This document shows, in pieces, positions 27,301 to 35,295 of a DNA stretch of 64,000 bases. The stretch's first letter is position 1; each line of letters starts with the position of its first letter. Where the stretch lies: the NCBI GenBank assembly GCA_040387835.1, contig JAZKCZ010000004.1, forward strand, positions 62,001-126,000, read 5' to 3'. The stretch is from Myxococcota bacterium. GTDB taxonomy: Bacteria > Myxococcota > UBA727 > JABDBI01. The notes beneath the pieces were generated by a model. It did no database searches and was not told the DNA's origin. It saw only the letters and a program-made list of their open reading frames with translations. The position numbers and the translations under genes were made by a program.

Positions 27301-27410
27301 TCCTTTTTCAGAGTATCCCATGACCAAATGCCTAAGCCGGCCATAATCACGGTTAAAGAGATGGTAAGCCAGCGGCGGTTGATGGCACTTTCGATTATTT
27401 GAGCAAGCAT
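24315..27410 (-). CDS. CzcA-type heavy-metal RND efflux pump
   Basis: This 1031-residue inner-membrane RND transporter uses the proton gradient to export metal ions. It has 12 helices and two large periplasmic loops. The helix-4 motif GAIDFGIIVDGAVVMAEN, with two Asp and a Glu, matches the CzcA type (divalent Zn/Co/Cd/Ni) rather than the Cu/Ag-type CusA. The N-terminal region contains DVGDTQVTIITPFAGKAAEEVERQVTRPLE, a standard HME-RND segment. It heads the three-gene efflux set and lies only 36 bases after glyS on the same strand. Metal specificity is inference from the motif. Confidence 0.93.
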   Translation of the reverse strand: MLAQIIESAINRRWLTISLTVIMAGLGIWSWDTLKKEAYPDVGDTQVTIITPFAGKAAEEVERQVTRPLERVLNSVPRVLVRRSKTIFGLSWIQLTFEDGVDDYFARQQVLEKIKSAALPEGAESELAPLSGPVGEILRYVVEGPVDMTPMDLRTLQDWVIIPKLLQASGVADVITFGGLVKQFHVVTTLEQLAAYQLSIDQVIDAIQANNKNSGGSLMSRGGQSIAIRGIGAIRNTSDIENIVLSSRNGVPIFIKNIGSVEISPMPPSGILGYSMDNHETPVGVQGVIAMRRGENPSEVIAGIKEKIRELQENDLPKGVQLKLTYDRSELVNYTIRTVSTTIFEGVSLVIILLIFFLGSVRTAIVVALTIPLSLLFAFLMMRLTGIPANLLSLGAIDFGIIVDGAVVMAENILRHYKNRHEEPEGHKSSIVLSTILATREVSKEIFFSIAIIISAYFPIFTFQRVEGKLFSPMAYTLAFALLGSLILALTLIPVLMSLLFKDYREWENPVYRWLERGYGRLTVSLTASYKKTVIISLTLVALVLILGGSRIGTEFLPNLDEGALNIRCIFPASTSLAETNSYTSQMRQIIRQYKPVNFIITQAGRNEDGTDPYNPNRLEILVALKDYKLWKHDITKDELLKQIKQSLKDHFPGVIFSFSQPILDNVTEAVTGSVADLAIQINGEDLNLMRQKAHQILDVIKTIPGASEYGIEQEGQQAQLVIDINRNMAARYGINVDDIQTVIEAAIGGTPIGTMYEDAKQFGIIVRYPTQQKSSIDAISGVRIKSITGAQVPLADIASIKILDGETIIQRQDGHRQISVRTNIRNRDQGGFVEEAQRKIASQIKMQEGYSISWGGQFENLSRAAKRLKIVVPFTLMMIFLILFALYRDGRNVMMALSCIPFALCGGLAGLLIRGYHLNVSAGVGFISLFGISTMAGVLFASRVNHIRKDYPSLSLLEQIRLTAKIQLRPCLTTVLPALFGLVPAALASGIGSDVQRPMATVIVGGLASGLLLTLITLPSLCLWIEEKRK

Positions 27411-27416
27411 GCCTAA

Positions 27417-27430
27417 GCCAAACGTTTGGC
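27417..27430. promoter_or_regulatory. Perfect 14-base palindrome upstream of the metal pump gene
   Basis: GCCAAACGTTTGGC is a perfect dyad six bases before the pump ATG (27410, minus strand), in the 36-base gap after glyS. Its position would suit a repressor site or a structure affecting translation start. No regulator gene is nearby. Confidence 0.4.
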
Positions 27431-27446
27431 AAGGGCATAGGTATTC

Positions 27447-29351
27447 TCATGTTTGCTTTTCGGATAGTTTTGAAAAATCAGCAATGTGAGAAGCCTTTTG
27501 CTGCACTTGGGTCAAAAGGCCTAACCGAGCATTTCTAAGATCGATATCATCGACCATCACCATCACGTCTTCGAAGAATTGATCCAATATTGGTTTGATA
27601 TTTCCCAGCTGAGCGAGGGTTTCCAGGTGATTATCGCTCAATTTGACCGCCTGGATGGCTTTGGCCAACTCAATCTCACTGGTCTCTTTCAGAAAACTTG
27701 TGTCGGTTTTTTCAACAACAGCCTTTGAAACCAAATTGCTGACGCGTTTAAAAACGGCAGAAACGGCGGTGTAATCGAATTGCTCAAGTGCTTGGATTCG
27801 CGCTTGCCAAGCGCAGAGGTCGTAAGCAGCCGCTTTTTGGGTGGCATCCACCACCAAAACAGGGTGATCTTCTAGAAAAACGCCACGAGCTCGCATCATG
27901 ACGAATTCCAAGATGTCTTCTTTGGCAATCAACTCCCGAAGATTAACTTTGAGATTGTATCCAAGAATAATACGAACCAAGCCAATGGCTGCACGTCTAA
28001 GGCCGTAGGGGTCCGCACTGCCTTTAGGCAATTTGCGGGTATGCAGAGTATTTAAGCGGTCCGCCAGGCTTAAAACCGCCCCATGCCACGAGCTCGGAAG
28101 TTGGTCTGTGGCGAAACGAGGTTGATAATGCTGAGCAATGGCCTGAGCGACTTCAGCTTTCTCACCTGATTTGGTCGCATAGATGCCGCCAATAATACCC
28201 TGCAGTTCAGGGAACTCACCCACCACACCCGTGTTGAGATCCGCCTTGCATAAAAGAGCTGCTCGCTCGATTTCGGCGGACTGATCGAATTTTTTAGCCC
28301 ACGCAATTAATTCAGTAGGCGCCGCCGAAACATAAGCTTCCAGCGGCTTCTTTAAATCTTCTGAGTAGTAAAACGCGCCATCTTCAAAACGCGCTTTCAA
28401 AACGCGCGCGTTTCCTGCAGCCAAGCGCTCGGCATTCACCGGCTCGGAGCCCGAGACCACCACGAAATTAGGCATGAGCCCGCCCGCTGGGTTTAAAATC
28501 GCGAAGTATTTTTGATGCTCACGCATTTCAGAAATCAAGATTTCTTGCGGGATTTCAAGATAACGCCCATCGAAATGACCCAAAATAGGCCAGGGGCATT
28601 CAACCAAATTGGCGACGGTCTTTAAGAGCTCAGGATCCGGCAGTAATTCACCGCCAACCGACTTCGCCAGTCTTTGGGCCTCTGCCAAAATTAGCGCTAT
28701 ACGCTTTTCAGTGTCAAAAACGACATGACTGTTTTGCAGGAAGGCAAAATAAGAATCTTGAGTTACCGTTTCAAAGCCAGGGTTCATCAATCGATGGCCG
28801 CAAGTTTTATCAGAGCTTTGAACGCCCGCGATTTCGAAACTGACGATTTGAGAATCCAGCAGGCATAAAAGCCACCGAATGGGCCTGGAAAAACGTGTTT
28901 TGGTTTGATCCCATCGCATGGTTTTGGCGAAAGGTATTTTGCCGATGAGCGCGGGTAATATTTTGGCCAATACGTCTGCAGTAGGCGCACCCTTTTCATG
29001 CAATTTTGCCGCTAAAACGGTGCCTTTGTCCGTTTGCTTTTGATAAGCGGCGCTGGGGTCTAAGCCTCTGGATTTAATAAAGCCGCCGCCCGCAGGGGTA
29101 AGATTGCCGGATGCATCGAATGCGATTTCAACTTTGGGACCTAAAACTTCAGAGTCTAAGTCTGCTTGTTTGGCATCCAAGTTTTGGGCGAGCAAGATAA
29201 TGCGTCTCGGTGTTCCAAAAGCTTCGATGGCGGTGGCAGTTAACCTGGATGCTTCGAGTTCAACTTGAAGCTGCTTTGGTAGAAATTCCAAAGCGATTTG
29301 CAGCGCTGAGCTGGGGAGTTCTTCGGTACCGATTTCGAGGAGTAGATTCAT
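27447..29351 (-). CDS. glyS: Glycyl-tRNA synthetase beta subunit
   Basis: The beta subunit of the heterotetrameric bacterial glycyl-tRNA synthetase binds tRNA. The start MNLLLEIGTEELPS and the segments MRWDQTKTRFSRPIRWLLCL, LISEMREHQKYFA and DPYGLRRAAIGLVRI are diagnostic. At 634 residues it is somewhat shorter than the E. coli protein (689). It starts one base after glyQ ends and is followed by the metal efflux genes on the same strand. Confidence 0.97.
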   Translation of the reverse strand: MNLLLEIGTEELPSSALQIALEFLPKQLQVELEASRLTATAIEAFGTPRRIILLAQNLDAKQADLDSEVLGPKVEIAFDASGNLTPAGGGFIKSRGLDPSAAYQKQTDKGTVLAAKLHEKGAPTADVLAKILPALIGKIPFAKTMRWDQTKTRFSRPIRWLLCLLDSQIVSFEIAGVQSSDKTCGHRLMNPGFETVTQDSYFAFLQNSHVVFDTEKRIALILAEAQRLAKSVGGELLPDPELLKTVANLVECPWPILGHFDGRYLEIPQEILISEMREHQKYFAILNPAGGLMPNFVVVSGSEPVNAERLAAGNARVLKARFEDGAFYYSEDLKKPLEAYVSAAPTELIAWAKKFDQSAEIERAALLCKADLNTGVVGEFPELQGIIGGIYATKSGEKAEVAQAIAQHYQPRFATDQLPSSWHGAVLSLADRLNTLHTRKLPKGSADPYGLRRAAIGLVRIILGYNLKVNLRELIAKEDILEFVMMRARGVFLEDHPVLVVDATQKAAAYDLCAWQARIQALEQFDYTAVSAVFKRVSNLVSKAVVEKTDTSFLKETSEIELAKAIQAVKLSDNHLETLAQLGNIKPILDQFFEDVMVMVDDIDLRNARLGLLTQVQQKASHIADFSKLSEKQT

Positions 29352-30254
29352 TTAAACAGCCCTCATGAGCATAGGAAAGCCTAGTTCTTTGCGTGATTCT
29401 AAATAATCCTCTGCACATCTTTTGGCTAAGTCTCTAATCTTGCCGATGAATTCGGGTCTGTCGGTCGCTTTCACCGCGCCTCTTGCGTCCAGGATGTTAA
29501 ACGCGTGGCTGCATTTAAGCGTGTAATCATAAGCCGGCAGAACCAGTTTTTGCTCAAGCAAGCTTAACGCTTGGGCCTGATAATCTTTGAAATGTCTGAA
29601 ATACATCTCTATGTCTGCATGGCTAAAATTATGGTGCGACCATTCGCGTTCATCTTGTTGGTGAACATCGCCGTACTTAACGATTTGACCTGAAGGCAAA
29701 ACTGCCCAAACCAAATCGTAAACGTTATCTACCCCTTGAATGCACATGGCCAATCGCTCGAGACCGTAAGTCAGCTCGCAAGCGACTTCATCCAGCTCAA
29801 GCCCGCCGCACTGTTGAAAGTAGGTAAACTGCGTGACTTCCATGCCCTGCGCCCAAACTTCCCAACCAAGCCCGGCAGCACCAAGTCCCGGATGTTCCCA
29901 GTCGTCTTCCACGAAACGGATATCATTTTCGACTGGATCTAACTCGATGGCTCGCAATGAATCCAGATATTGTTCTTGAGGGTTATTGGGGGCAGGTTTT
30001 AGTATCACTTGAAACTGATAATAGTGCTGCAAGCGATTCGGATTTTCTCCATAACGCCCATCGGTTGGTCGTCTAGATGGTTCCACATAAGCCACATTCC
30101 AAGGCTCAGGCCCGAGAACGCGCAGAAAAGTATGCTTATTCAAAGTCCCTGCGCCAACTTCCACATCGGTTGGCTGAACAATAATACATCCTCTATCCGC
30201 CCAAAATCTCTGCAGGCGTAAGATGATTTCTTGAAAAGTCGGCGCGTTAGGCAT
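29352..30254 (-). CDS. glyQ: Glycyl-tRNA synthetase alpha subunit
   Basis: The alpha subunit carries the class II catalytic core that forms glycyl-adenylate. Typical segments are [51 protein letters not shown] and [13 protein letters not shown]. Its 300 residues match the family. A promoter (TTGAAA, 17 bases, CATAAG) ends six bases before the ATG, so glyQS probably starts from a leaderless message. Confidence 0.98.
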   Translation of the reverse strand: MPNAPTFQEIILRLQRFWADRGCIIVQPTDVEVGAGTLNKHTFLRVLGPEPWNVAYVEPSRRPTDGRYGENPNRLQHYYQFQVILKPAPNNPQEQYLDSLRAIELDPVENDIRFVEDDWEHPGLGAAGLGWEVWAQGMEVTQFTYFQQCGGLELDEVACELTYGLERLAMCIQGVDNVYDLVWAVLPSGQIVKYGDVHQQDEREWSHHNFSHADIEMYFRHFKDYQAQALSLLEQKLVLPAYDYTLKCSHAFNILDARGAVKATDRPEFIGKIRDLAKRCAEDYLESRKELGFPMLMRAV

Positions 30255-30260
30255 GATGGG

Positions 30261-30289
30261 CTTATGCCGTGTTTCGGCTATTGTTTCAA
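30261..30289 (-). promoter_or_regulatory. glyQ promoter
   Basis: On the minus strand TTGAAA (30284-30289) is 17 bases from CATAAG (30261-30266), which ends six bases before the glyQ ATG. Spacing is ideal; the -10 matches the consensus at four of six positions. Confidence 0.55.
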
Positions 30290-30343
30290 TGAAATTTGCG
30301 ACGATTTGACTTAGAAGGACTTTGCTGGTTTACTGACCATTCA

Positions 30344-31399
30344 ATGAAAGCATTTATATTGTTGAGCGTGATTTCAAATATATTGTTGGCAAACTTGGAT
30401 GTTCGACTCAATATAGCGCCTCCAGCTGCAAATTTTACTTTAAAAGGCGAGCTTACCGCGTCCACAAGCCAAGGAGCCGTGATTGTCTCAGGCAAACAGT
30501 TTGATTTGAAAGCAGATAAATCAGGCATTAGCCTGAACGGTCAAAAGACCAATGCAAACCTCATCAAAATCACCAGCCCCGATTTGATTGAAGTTGGGTC
30601 CAGAAAGTTTCGAAAAGTTATCGAAGTAAAACAAGCCGCCGGTAAGCTGTCCCTGATTCATACTTTAGGCATGGAATCGTACATCATCGGCGTTATCTCC
30701 AGCGAGCTGCCCAGTTCATGGCCTTTGGAAGTGCTAAAAGCCCAAGCAATCGCCGCCCGTACCTACGCCGTTTGGCAAAGGTCTGTCAAAGAGCAGCTTG
30801 AATCGTCAGTCATGGACCAGGTGTACCACGGGGTCCAAAGAGAGCACCCCTTAGCTAAACAAGCTGTAGAAGAAACTGACGGCCAAGTTCTAACTTTCGA
30901 TTCCAAGCCAGCCCACACCTATTTCCACGCAGCCTGCGGAGGGCACACCGCAAGCTCAACAGAAGCCTTTGGCGGCAGCGAGCCATACCTAAAGGGCGTT
31001 TCCTGCTCATACTGCCATGACGCGCCAACGTATCGCTGGAAATATGAACTTTCTCGCCAAGATCTAAATCGCAAACTGGGAGCCAAAATCGATAACATGG
31101 AGCCCTTAGGCGAATCGGCCTCCAGCCGTGTGATAAGTTTCAGATTCAAAAGCAAACCCAAACTGGCCGACATGAAAGCTGTCGAAGTTCGAAAAGCCCT
31201 GGGCTATGACAAGTTCCGCTCAACGCTTATCACCAAACATTCTATCGGCTGGTCCAAAGCCGAGTTCGCCGGCCGCGGCCACGGTCACGGCGTAGGCATG
31301 TGCCAATGGGGGGCGCTTAAAATGGCCAAGCTGGGAAAGACATCCGAGCAGATTCTAGAGCACTATTATCCTGGCACGGAAATCAGAAAGTTCTATTAG
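30344..31399 (+). CDS. SpoIID/LytB-like cell wall protein
   Basis: This exported protein of 351 residues contains a SpoIID domain, a family that includes peptidoglycan lytic transglycosylases and amidase enhancers. The ATG at 30344 gives a signal peptide (MKAFILLSVISNILLA); the longer frame from 30296 does not. Key segments are GMESYIIGVISSELPSSWPLE, LKAQAIAARTYAVW, HAACGGHTASSTEAFGG, RGHGHGVGMCQWGA and ILEHYYPGTEIRKFY. SpoIID-like proteins also occur in bacteria that do not sporulate, so no sporulation is implied. It probably acts on the cell wall in the periplasm. Confidence 0.9.
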   Translation: MKAFILLSVISNILLANLDVRLNIAPPAANFTLKGELTASTSQGAVIVSGKQFDLKADKSGISLNGQKTNANLIKITSPDLIEVGSRKFRKVIEVKQAAGKLSLIHTLGMESYIIGVISSELPSSWPLEVLKAQAIAARTYAVWQRSVKEQLESSVMDQVYHGVQREHPLAKQAVEETDGQVLTFDSKPAHTYFHAACGGHTASSTEAFGGSEPYLKGVSCSYCHDAPTYRWKYELSRQDLNRKLGAKIDNMEPLGESASSRVISFRFKSKPKLADMKAVEVRKALGYDKFRSTLITKHSIGWSKAEFAGRGHGHGVGMCQWGALKMAKLGKTSEQILEHYYPGTEIRKFY

Positions 31400-31459
31400 G
31401 ATTGTATTAGGTGCGCTGCTGAATGGTTCTGAGTCTGAGTTCATGATAAATTAGTAAGG

Positions 31460-32767
31460 GTGGTTAATATAGCTCTGCTTACACTCGTTGCTTTCTCGCT
31501 TTCCTTGGCGGCCTTTGAGGTAATGATTCCTAACGATCCGTTGTTAACACACCAGTGGTCTCTGGGATTGAATGGCATTAATCTTGTTGAGGCTGTGAAA
31601 AAAAAGCCTATCAAAACTACGGTAGCGATTGGTATTATTGACACTGGTGTCGATTATAACCATCCCGATCTGAAGGATAATATCTGGACAAATTCTCTTG
31701 AGATTCCGGGTAACAACATTGACGATGATAAAAATGGATACATAGATGATATCCACGGAATTAGGCCACTTGTTTGGTCGGGTAATCCGATGGATGACCA
31801 AGGTCACGGGACTCAAGTGGCAGGAATTATCGGTGCCGTGGCCAATAATGGTATTGGCATTGCCGGAATCGTTCCCAAAATTGCAATCGTCCCCTGTAAA
31901 GCTTTGGATGCTCAAGGAAAAGGCAAGCTCGCCCAGTCTATAGAATGTTTGGGATATTTCCTAGATCTTGCAGCCAGGAGCAAAGATCCGGTCACCTTCG
32001 CAGCGATTTATACCTCAGTGAGACTAGCAGACCCACGGTTACCTTCTCGTGTCGTAGAGGAATGTCTGAAATATGGCATTTTGCTTGTTGCTGGTGCGGG
32101 CAGCGGCGGTTTTGATATCGATAAAATTCCTGGTCTCCCCGACTATCCTATCGAACCCAACAGTCTCATTGTAGGCGCGACCGATCGTTTTGGCGCTTTG
32201 GCACCCTTCTCGAATTTCGGAAAGCATTCAGTTCATGTGTTAGCACCTGGGGAAGATATCCTGACGACTTTTTTGAGTGGAGAATATAGAAATTTGACCG
32301 ATGCCTCCGCGGCAGCGGCGATTGTGGTTGGAATGGCCGCCTATTTAAAAGCGAACGATCCCACCCGGGATTATGCTACGATCAAAAATCTGATTTTAGC
32401 GGGGGGAGAGCAAACCCCTTCTGCGTCTTTGACTACGATTTCCGGGCGGCGGGTGCGGTTAATAGACTCTAACGGAATAGGGGCTCTCTCATGTCACAAT
32501 CAAATTGTCACGCGTCGAATCCAGCCGAAAACAAACCCGGTGACAATGAAACTCGGCACCTCATTGCGGCTTGTTTTCCGCAGCCACAATTGTGCAAAAT
32601 CAGTTCCTCCCCTTCCACTGGCTTTGCGATACGTTAACGATATCGGCAAGGATGGTGATGTCGCTGGTGATGGTGTTTACAGCGGCTATTTCAAACCGAC
32701 TTCGGCTGGGGTCTATTATCTGCCTATTTTTGCAGATGACACACTTACTATCAAAGTAGTACTGTAA
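31460..32767 (+). CDS. Degenerate subtilisin-like protein (probable pseudoprotease)
   Basis: This 435-residue paralogue of the subtilase at 97-1698 shares the catalytic domain layout and the C-terminal domain. It keeps the triad residues (Asp61 in IIDTG, His116 in GHGTQV, Ser283) but the Ser context is DASAAAA instead of GTSMATP, and the oxyanion Asn is replaced by Ser215 (AGAGSGG where the paralogue has AASGND). It also lacks the Inhibitor I9 prodomain: the short hydrophobic N-terminus leads directly into the catalytic domain. I use the GTG at 31460; no better start is visible. It may be a non-catalytic binding protein, or decaying. Confidence 0.85.
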   Translation: MVNIALLTLVAFSLSLAAFEVMIPNDPLLTHQWSLGLNGINLVEAVKKKPIKTTVAIGIIDTGVDYNHPDLKDNIWTNSLEIPGNNIDDDKNGYIDDIHGIRPLVWSGNPMDDQGHGTQVAGIIGAVANNGIGIAGIVPKIAIVPCKALDAQGKGKLAQSIECLGYFLDLAARSKDPVTFAAIYTSVRLADPRLPSRVVEECLKYGILLVAGAGSGGFDIDKIPGLPDYPIEPNSLIVGATDRFGALAPFSNFGKHSVHVLAPGEDILTTFLSGEYRNLTDASAAAAIVVGMAAYLKANDPTRDYATIKNLILAGGEQTPSASLTTISGRRVRLIDSNGIGALSCHNQIVTRRIQPKTNPVTMKLGTSLRLVFRSHNCAKSVPPLPLALRYVNDIGKDGDVAGDGVYSGYFKPTSAGVYYLPIFADDTLTIKVVL

Positions 32768-32868
32768 ACCAGCAGCGAGAAAAGACATGTCACTATCTCC
32801 AGGCAATAATGGCTAAACACGTTGTGCTTGATACCTGCCCACGCTCGTACTCAAAGAAACAAAATTCT

Positions 32869-32898
32869 TTGCTTTAGGCAGGCTATGAGATCTATTAT
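32869..32898 (+). promoter_or_regulatory. Promoter of the LOV histidine kinase
   Basis: TTGCTT (32869-32874) lies 18 bases before TATTAT (32893-32898), which ends six bases before the ATG at 32905. The arrangement predicts a leaderless message and separates the kinase from the subtilase upstream. Confidence 0.55.
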
Positions 32899-32904
32899 TC
32901 GTAA

Positions 32905-33996
32905 ATGATGTTAAGGGATCTGACCGGCCTAATTGCCCGTGCTGCAGAATCAACGGAGGAAGGAATTTCGATTTCCGACATGCGGCTATCTGGTCAACCT
33001 CTCATATATGTCAACAAAGGCTTTGTTGAGATGTCTGGGTTCTCCGCAGGCGAGGTTCTCGGGAAAAACTGCCGCTTTCTTCAAGGTCCAGATACAGATC
33101 GTTCGCAAGTAGATCTTCTCAGACAGTGCATTGAAAAGCAGAATGCGGGTATCTTCGAACTCCTCAACTATCGCAAAGACGGGTCGTCCTTTTGGAACCG
33201 AGTGTCGATGGTGCCCCTTTTTGATAAAACTGGGGAATTAACACATTTTGTCGGTATTCAATCTAATATCACAGAGCTAAAAACGAGTAACCAGCGGCTA
33301 TATGAGATGAACATCGAAAAAAACAATTTCCTTGGAATGGCATCTCATGACATACGAAATCCGCTAACAGCTTGTAATGTATATTGTGAGCTTTTGTCGA
33401 ACCAGATTTCCGACCCGAAACTGCTCGGATATATCGATAATATCCGTACAGGAAATGCGCTTATTAGACGATTGGTAGATGATTTTCTTGACTACAGCAA
33501 AATCGAAGCTGGAACGCTTTCACTGTTGTTTGAGCGAAGAAATATTGCAAAGTTTTTAATAGAAGTTTTGGAGCCTAATGCATTGCTCGCAGCAGAAAAA
33601 GACATAAGGTTAACGACTCGATTTGCAGCTGAATCCATGGAGGGGAACATAGATCCTTCCGGCATAACGCAAGTAATTAACAACCTTATTGGAAATGCGA
33701 TTAAGTTTTCACCCCTAGGGTCCACGATTATAGTCTCATTAGAGACAGGGGATGACAGCTCGATCGTAGTCTCTATCGCTGACGACGGCCCGGGTATCCC
33801 CGAAGACGAGCGTAAAAATCTGTTTAAAGCATTCGCTAGCGGAAGCTCTAAAGGCTCAGCGGGCGAGAAGAGTACCGGACTAGGTTTGTCTATTGTCCAA
33901 AAAATTGTCCGCGCTCACGGAGGCGAAGTTTGGTGGAAAGAGAGCCAGAGAGGAAAGGGTTCGATTTTTTCTTTTTCTCTTCCGGTCGCGGTTTGA
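32905..33996 (+). CDS. LOV-domain blue-light sensor histidine kinase
   Basis: This soluble two-domain kinase (363 residues) has an N-terminal LOV domain and a C-terminal histidine kinase. The LOV photochemical motif is GKNCRFLQ with the adduct-forming Cys56; flavin-contacting Asn88 (LLNYRKDG), Asn98 (SSFWNRV) and Gln119 (FVGIQSN) are all kept, so FMN binding and a light cycle are expected. A linker helix leads to the H-box His148 (ASHDIRNPL), then the N-box (NNLIGNAIKFS), G1 (DDGPGIPE) and G2 (STGLGLSIV). No membrane segment is seen. No response regulator lies nearby, so its partner is unknown. Confidence 0.94.
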   Translation: MMLRDLTGLIARAAESTEEGISISDMRLSGQPLIYVNKGFVEMSGFSAGEVLGKNCRFLQGPDTDRSQVDLLRQCIEKQNAGIFELLNYRKDGSSFWNRVSMVPLFDKTGELTHFVGIQSNITELKTSNQRLYEMNIEKNNFLGMASHDIRNPLTACNVYCELLSNQISDPKLLGYIDNIRTGNALIRRLVDDFLDYSKIEAGTLSLLFERRNIAKFLIEVLEPNALLAAEKDIRLTTRFAAESMEGNIDPSGITQVINNLIGNAIKFSPLGSTIIVSLETGDDSSIVVSIADDGPGIPEDERKNLFKAFASGSSKGSAGEKSTGLGLSIVQKIVRAHGGEVWWKESQRGKGSIFSFSLPVAV

Positions 33997-34063
33997 GCAT
34001 CTCAAGTGTAGCCCGCCAAACGGCGAGGGGCAGAACTTATCTGCTGCTGAAACACTTCTAGCC

Positions 34064-34825
34064 TTAGTGCGGCCAGATTTGAGCAAATAAGCGGGTTAGT
34101 AGGAAGTCCACAAACACGACCATTAAGGATATGTTCACTACGGCTGCGGTTGTTGCTTTGCCCACGCCCACAGTACCGGTTTCACATCTGAAGCCGTGAT
34201 GGCAGCCGATTAAGGCTGTTCCGAAGCCGAAGAAGAACGGCTTGAAAAATCCGGACCAAAAATCGTTAAAGCTGATGGTGTGTAGGGATGATTCGTAAAA
34301 GGCTAATGGCGTTAAGTTAAACTCTAGCCAAGCAATCAACATGCCGCCGCAAATACCGATAATGCTGGCGATTAGAGAAACGATGGGCAGCATGAAGGTT
34401 GCAGCCAGTACACGTGGTACCACCAGTTTTTGCGTGGGGCTTGCGCCTAAGGCCAAGATGGCGTCGATTTGCTCGGTGACTTGCATGGAGCCGATCTCAG
34501 CTGCCATGCCGGCGCCGATGCGGCCGCCTACGACCAGGGCGGTGAACGCAGGGCCTAGTTCCCTGATAATTGAAAGACTGACCAGTTTTCCGATATATGG
34601 CGTTGCGCCTAGAGTGACCATGGATAGGCCGAATTGGAATGCGAAGACAAAGCCCACAAAGAGCATTGTAAAGCCAGCAATCGGCATCGATAGCAAACCA
34701 ATCTGCTGGCATTGGATCTTGATTTCATGCCAATCCAGAGGGTGTGTGAATAACTCTTTGAAAAATTGCCCTACCAGCTGAGTGATTTGCCCTATGTAGC
34801 GAACTTGCTCTAGAACAAGGTTCAT
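34064..34825 (-). CDS. MlaE-family ABC transporter permease
   Basis: This 253-residue inner-membrane permease belongs to the MlaE/YrbE family, which moves phospholipids between membranes. The signature IIRELGPAFTALVVGGRIGAGMAAEIG followed by MQVTEQIDAILALGASP is clear, with about five helices. The usual partners (MlaF ATPase and MlaD MCE protein) are not adjacent. It overlaps a lipoprotein gene by four bases and ends an operon with aspartate kinase and a lipid kinase. The lipid-related neighbours suit a role in phospholipid transport. Confidence 0.9.
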   Translation of the reverse strand: MNLVLEQVRYIGQITQLVGQFFKELFTHPLDWHEIKIQCQQIGLLSMPIAGFTMLFVGFVFAFQFGLSMVTLGATPYIGKLVSLSIIRELGPAFTALVVGGRIGAGMAAEIGSMQVTEQIDAILALGASPTQKLVVPRVLAATFMLPIVSLIASIIGICGGMLIAWLEFNLTPLAFYESSLHTISFNDFWSGFFKPFFFGFGTALIGCHHGFRCETGTVGVGKATTAAVVNISLMVVFVDFLLTRLFAQIWPH

Positions 34826-35295
34826 TTTTTAGAAGGCTCCAAGCTGAACATGGCTACAACTTTGTCAAAATCAGGAAGGCGCTTGTCGAATGCGGTATCA
34901 GGCGTGGATAGGACAACGTCAAAGACGCAGCCTTCTTTTTTAAGCACCAAAATGCGCATCATTTGTTTGGCGCCGTCGATTTTCAACGAAAAGGTGCTGA
35001 GCAGCGCCTCTCGATCTTGAAAAGTGACGGCTTTTTGCTCAACCAAAGTTTGGTCGGTCATGCCAATAAGCAATTGAGCGGTCAAAGCGTTGAGTGGGAT
35101 ATCTTGGTCGCGCTTTTTGCACTGAGAATCGATGAGCAGAGATGAGCCTTCGCCTGGGACGATCCAAGCTTGCTCGGCATCCTTAATTTGCACTGGCATC
35201 CATTCAGGACCTAGGGTTCTGATCGGATCTACCAATTTGCGTTTGCCGCAGCCGAAACTCGCACTGATGAGCAAAATTAGTAAAAAAAGTCTCAA
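34822..35295 (-). CDS. Uncharacterised lipoprotein
   Basis: I do not recognise this 157-residue protein. It has a lipoprotein signal ([16 protein letters not shown], lipobox Cys16) and a soluble domain with two further Cys residues (DSQCKKRD and KEGCVFDV) that could form a disulfide. It overlaps both the lipid kinase gene and the MlaE permease gene by four bases, so it is made with them and may be a periplasmic partner of the permease. Confidence 0.7.
   Translation of the reverse strand: MRLFLLILLISASFGCGKRKLVDPIRTLGPEWMPVQIKDAEQAWIVPGEGSSLLIDSQCKKRDQDIPLNALTAQLLIGMTDQTLVEQKAVTFQDREALLSTFSLKIDGAKQMMRILVLKKEGCVFDVVLSTPDTAFDKRLPDFDKVVAMFSLEPSKK

Noticed and set aside
30344-31399. Evidence of sporulation from the SpoIID-like gene
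   Set aside because: SpoIID-domain proteins occur widely in non-spore-formers and no other sporulation gene is present.
31384-31460. Promoter for the degenerate subtilase
   Set aside because: TAAATT ends seven bases before the GTG, but no acceptable -35 lies at the right spacing.
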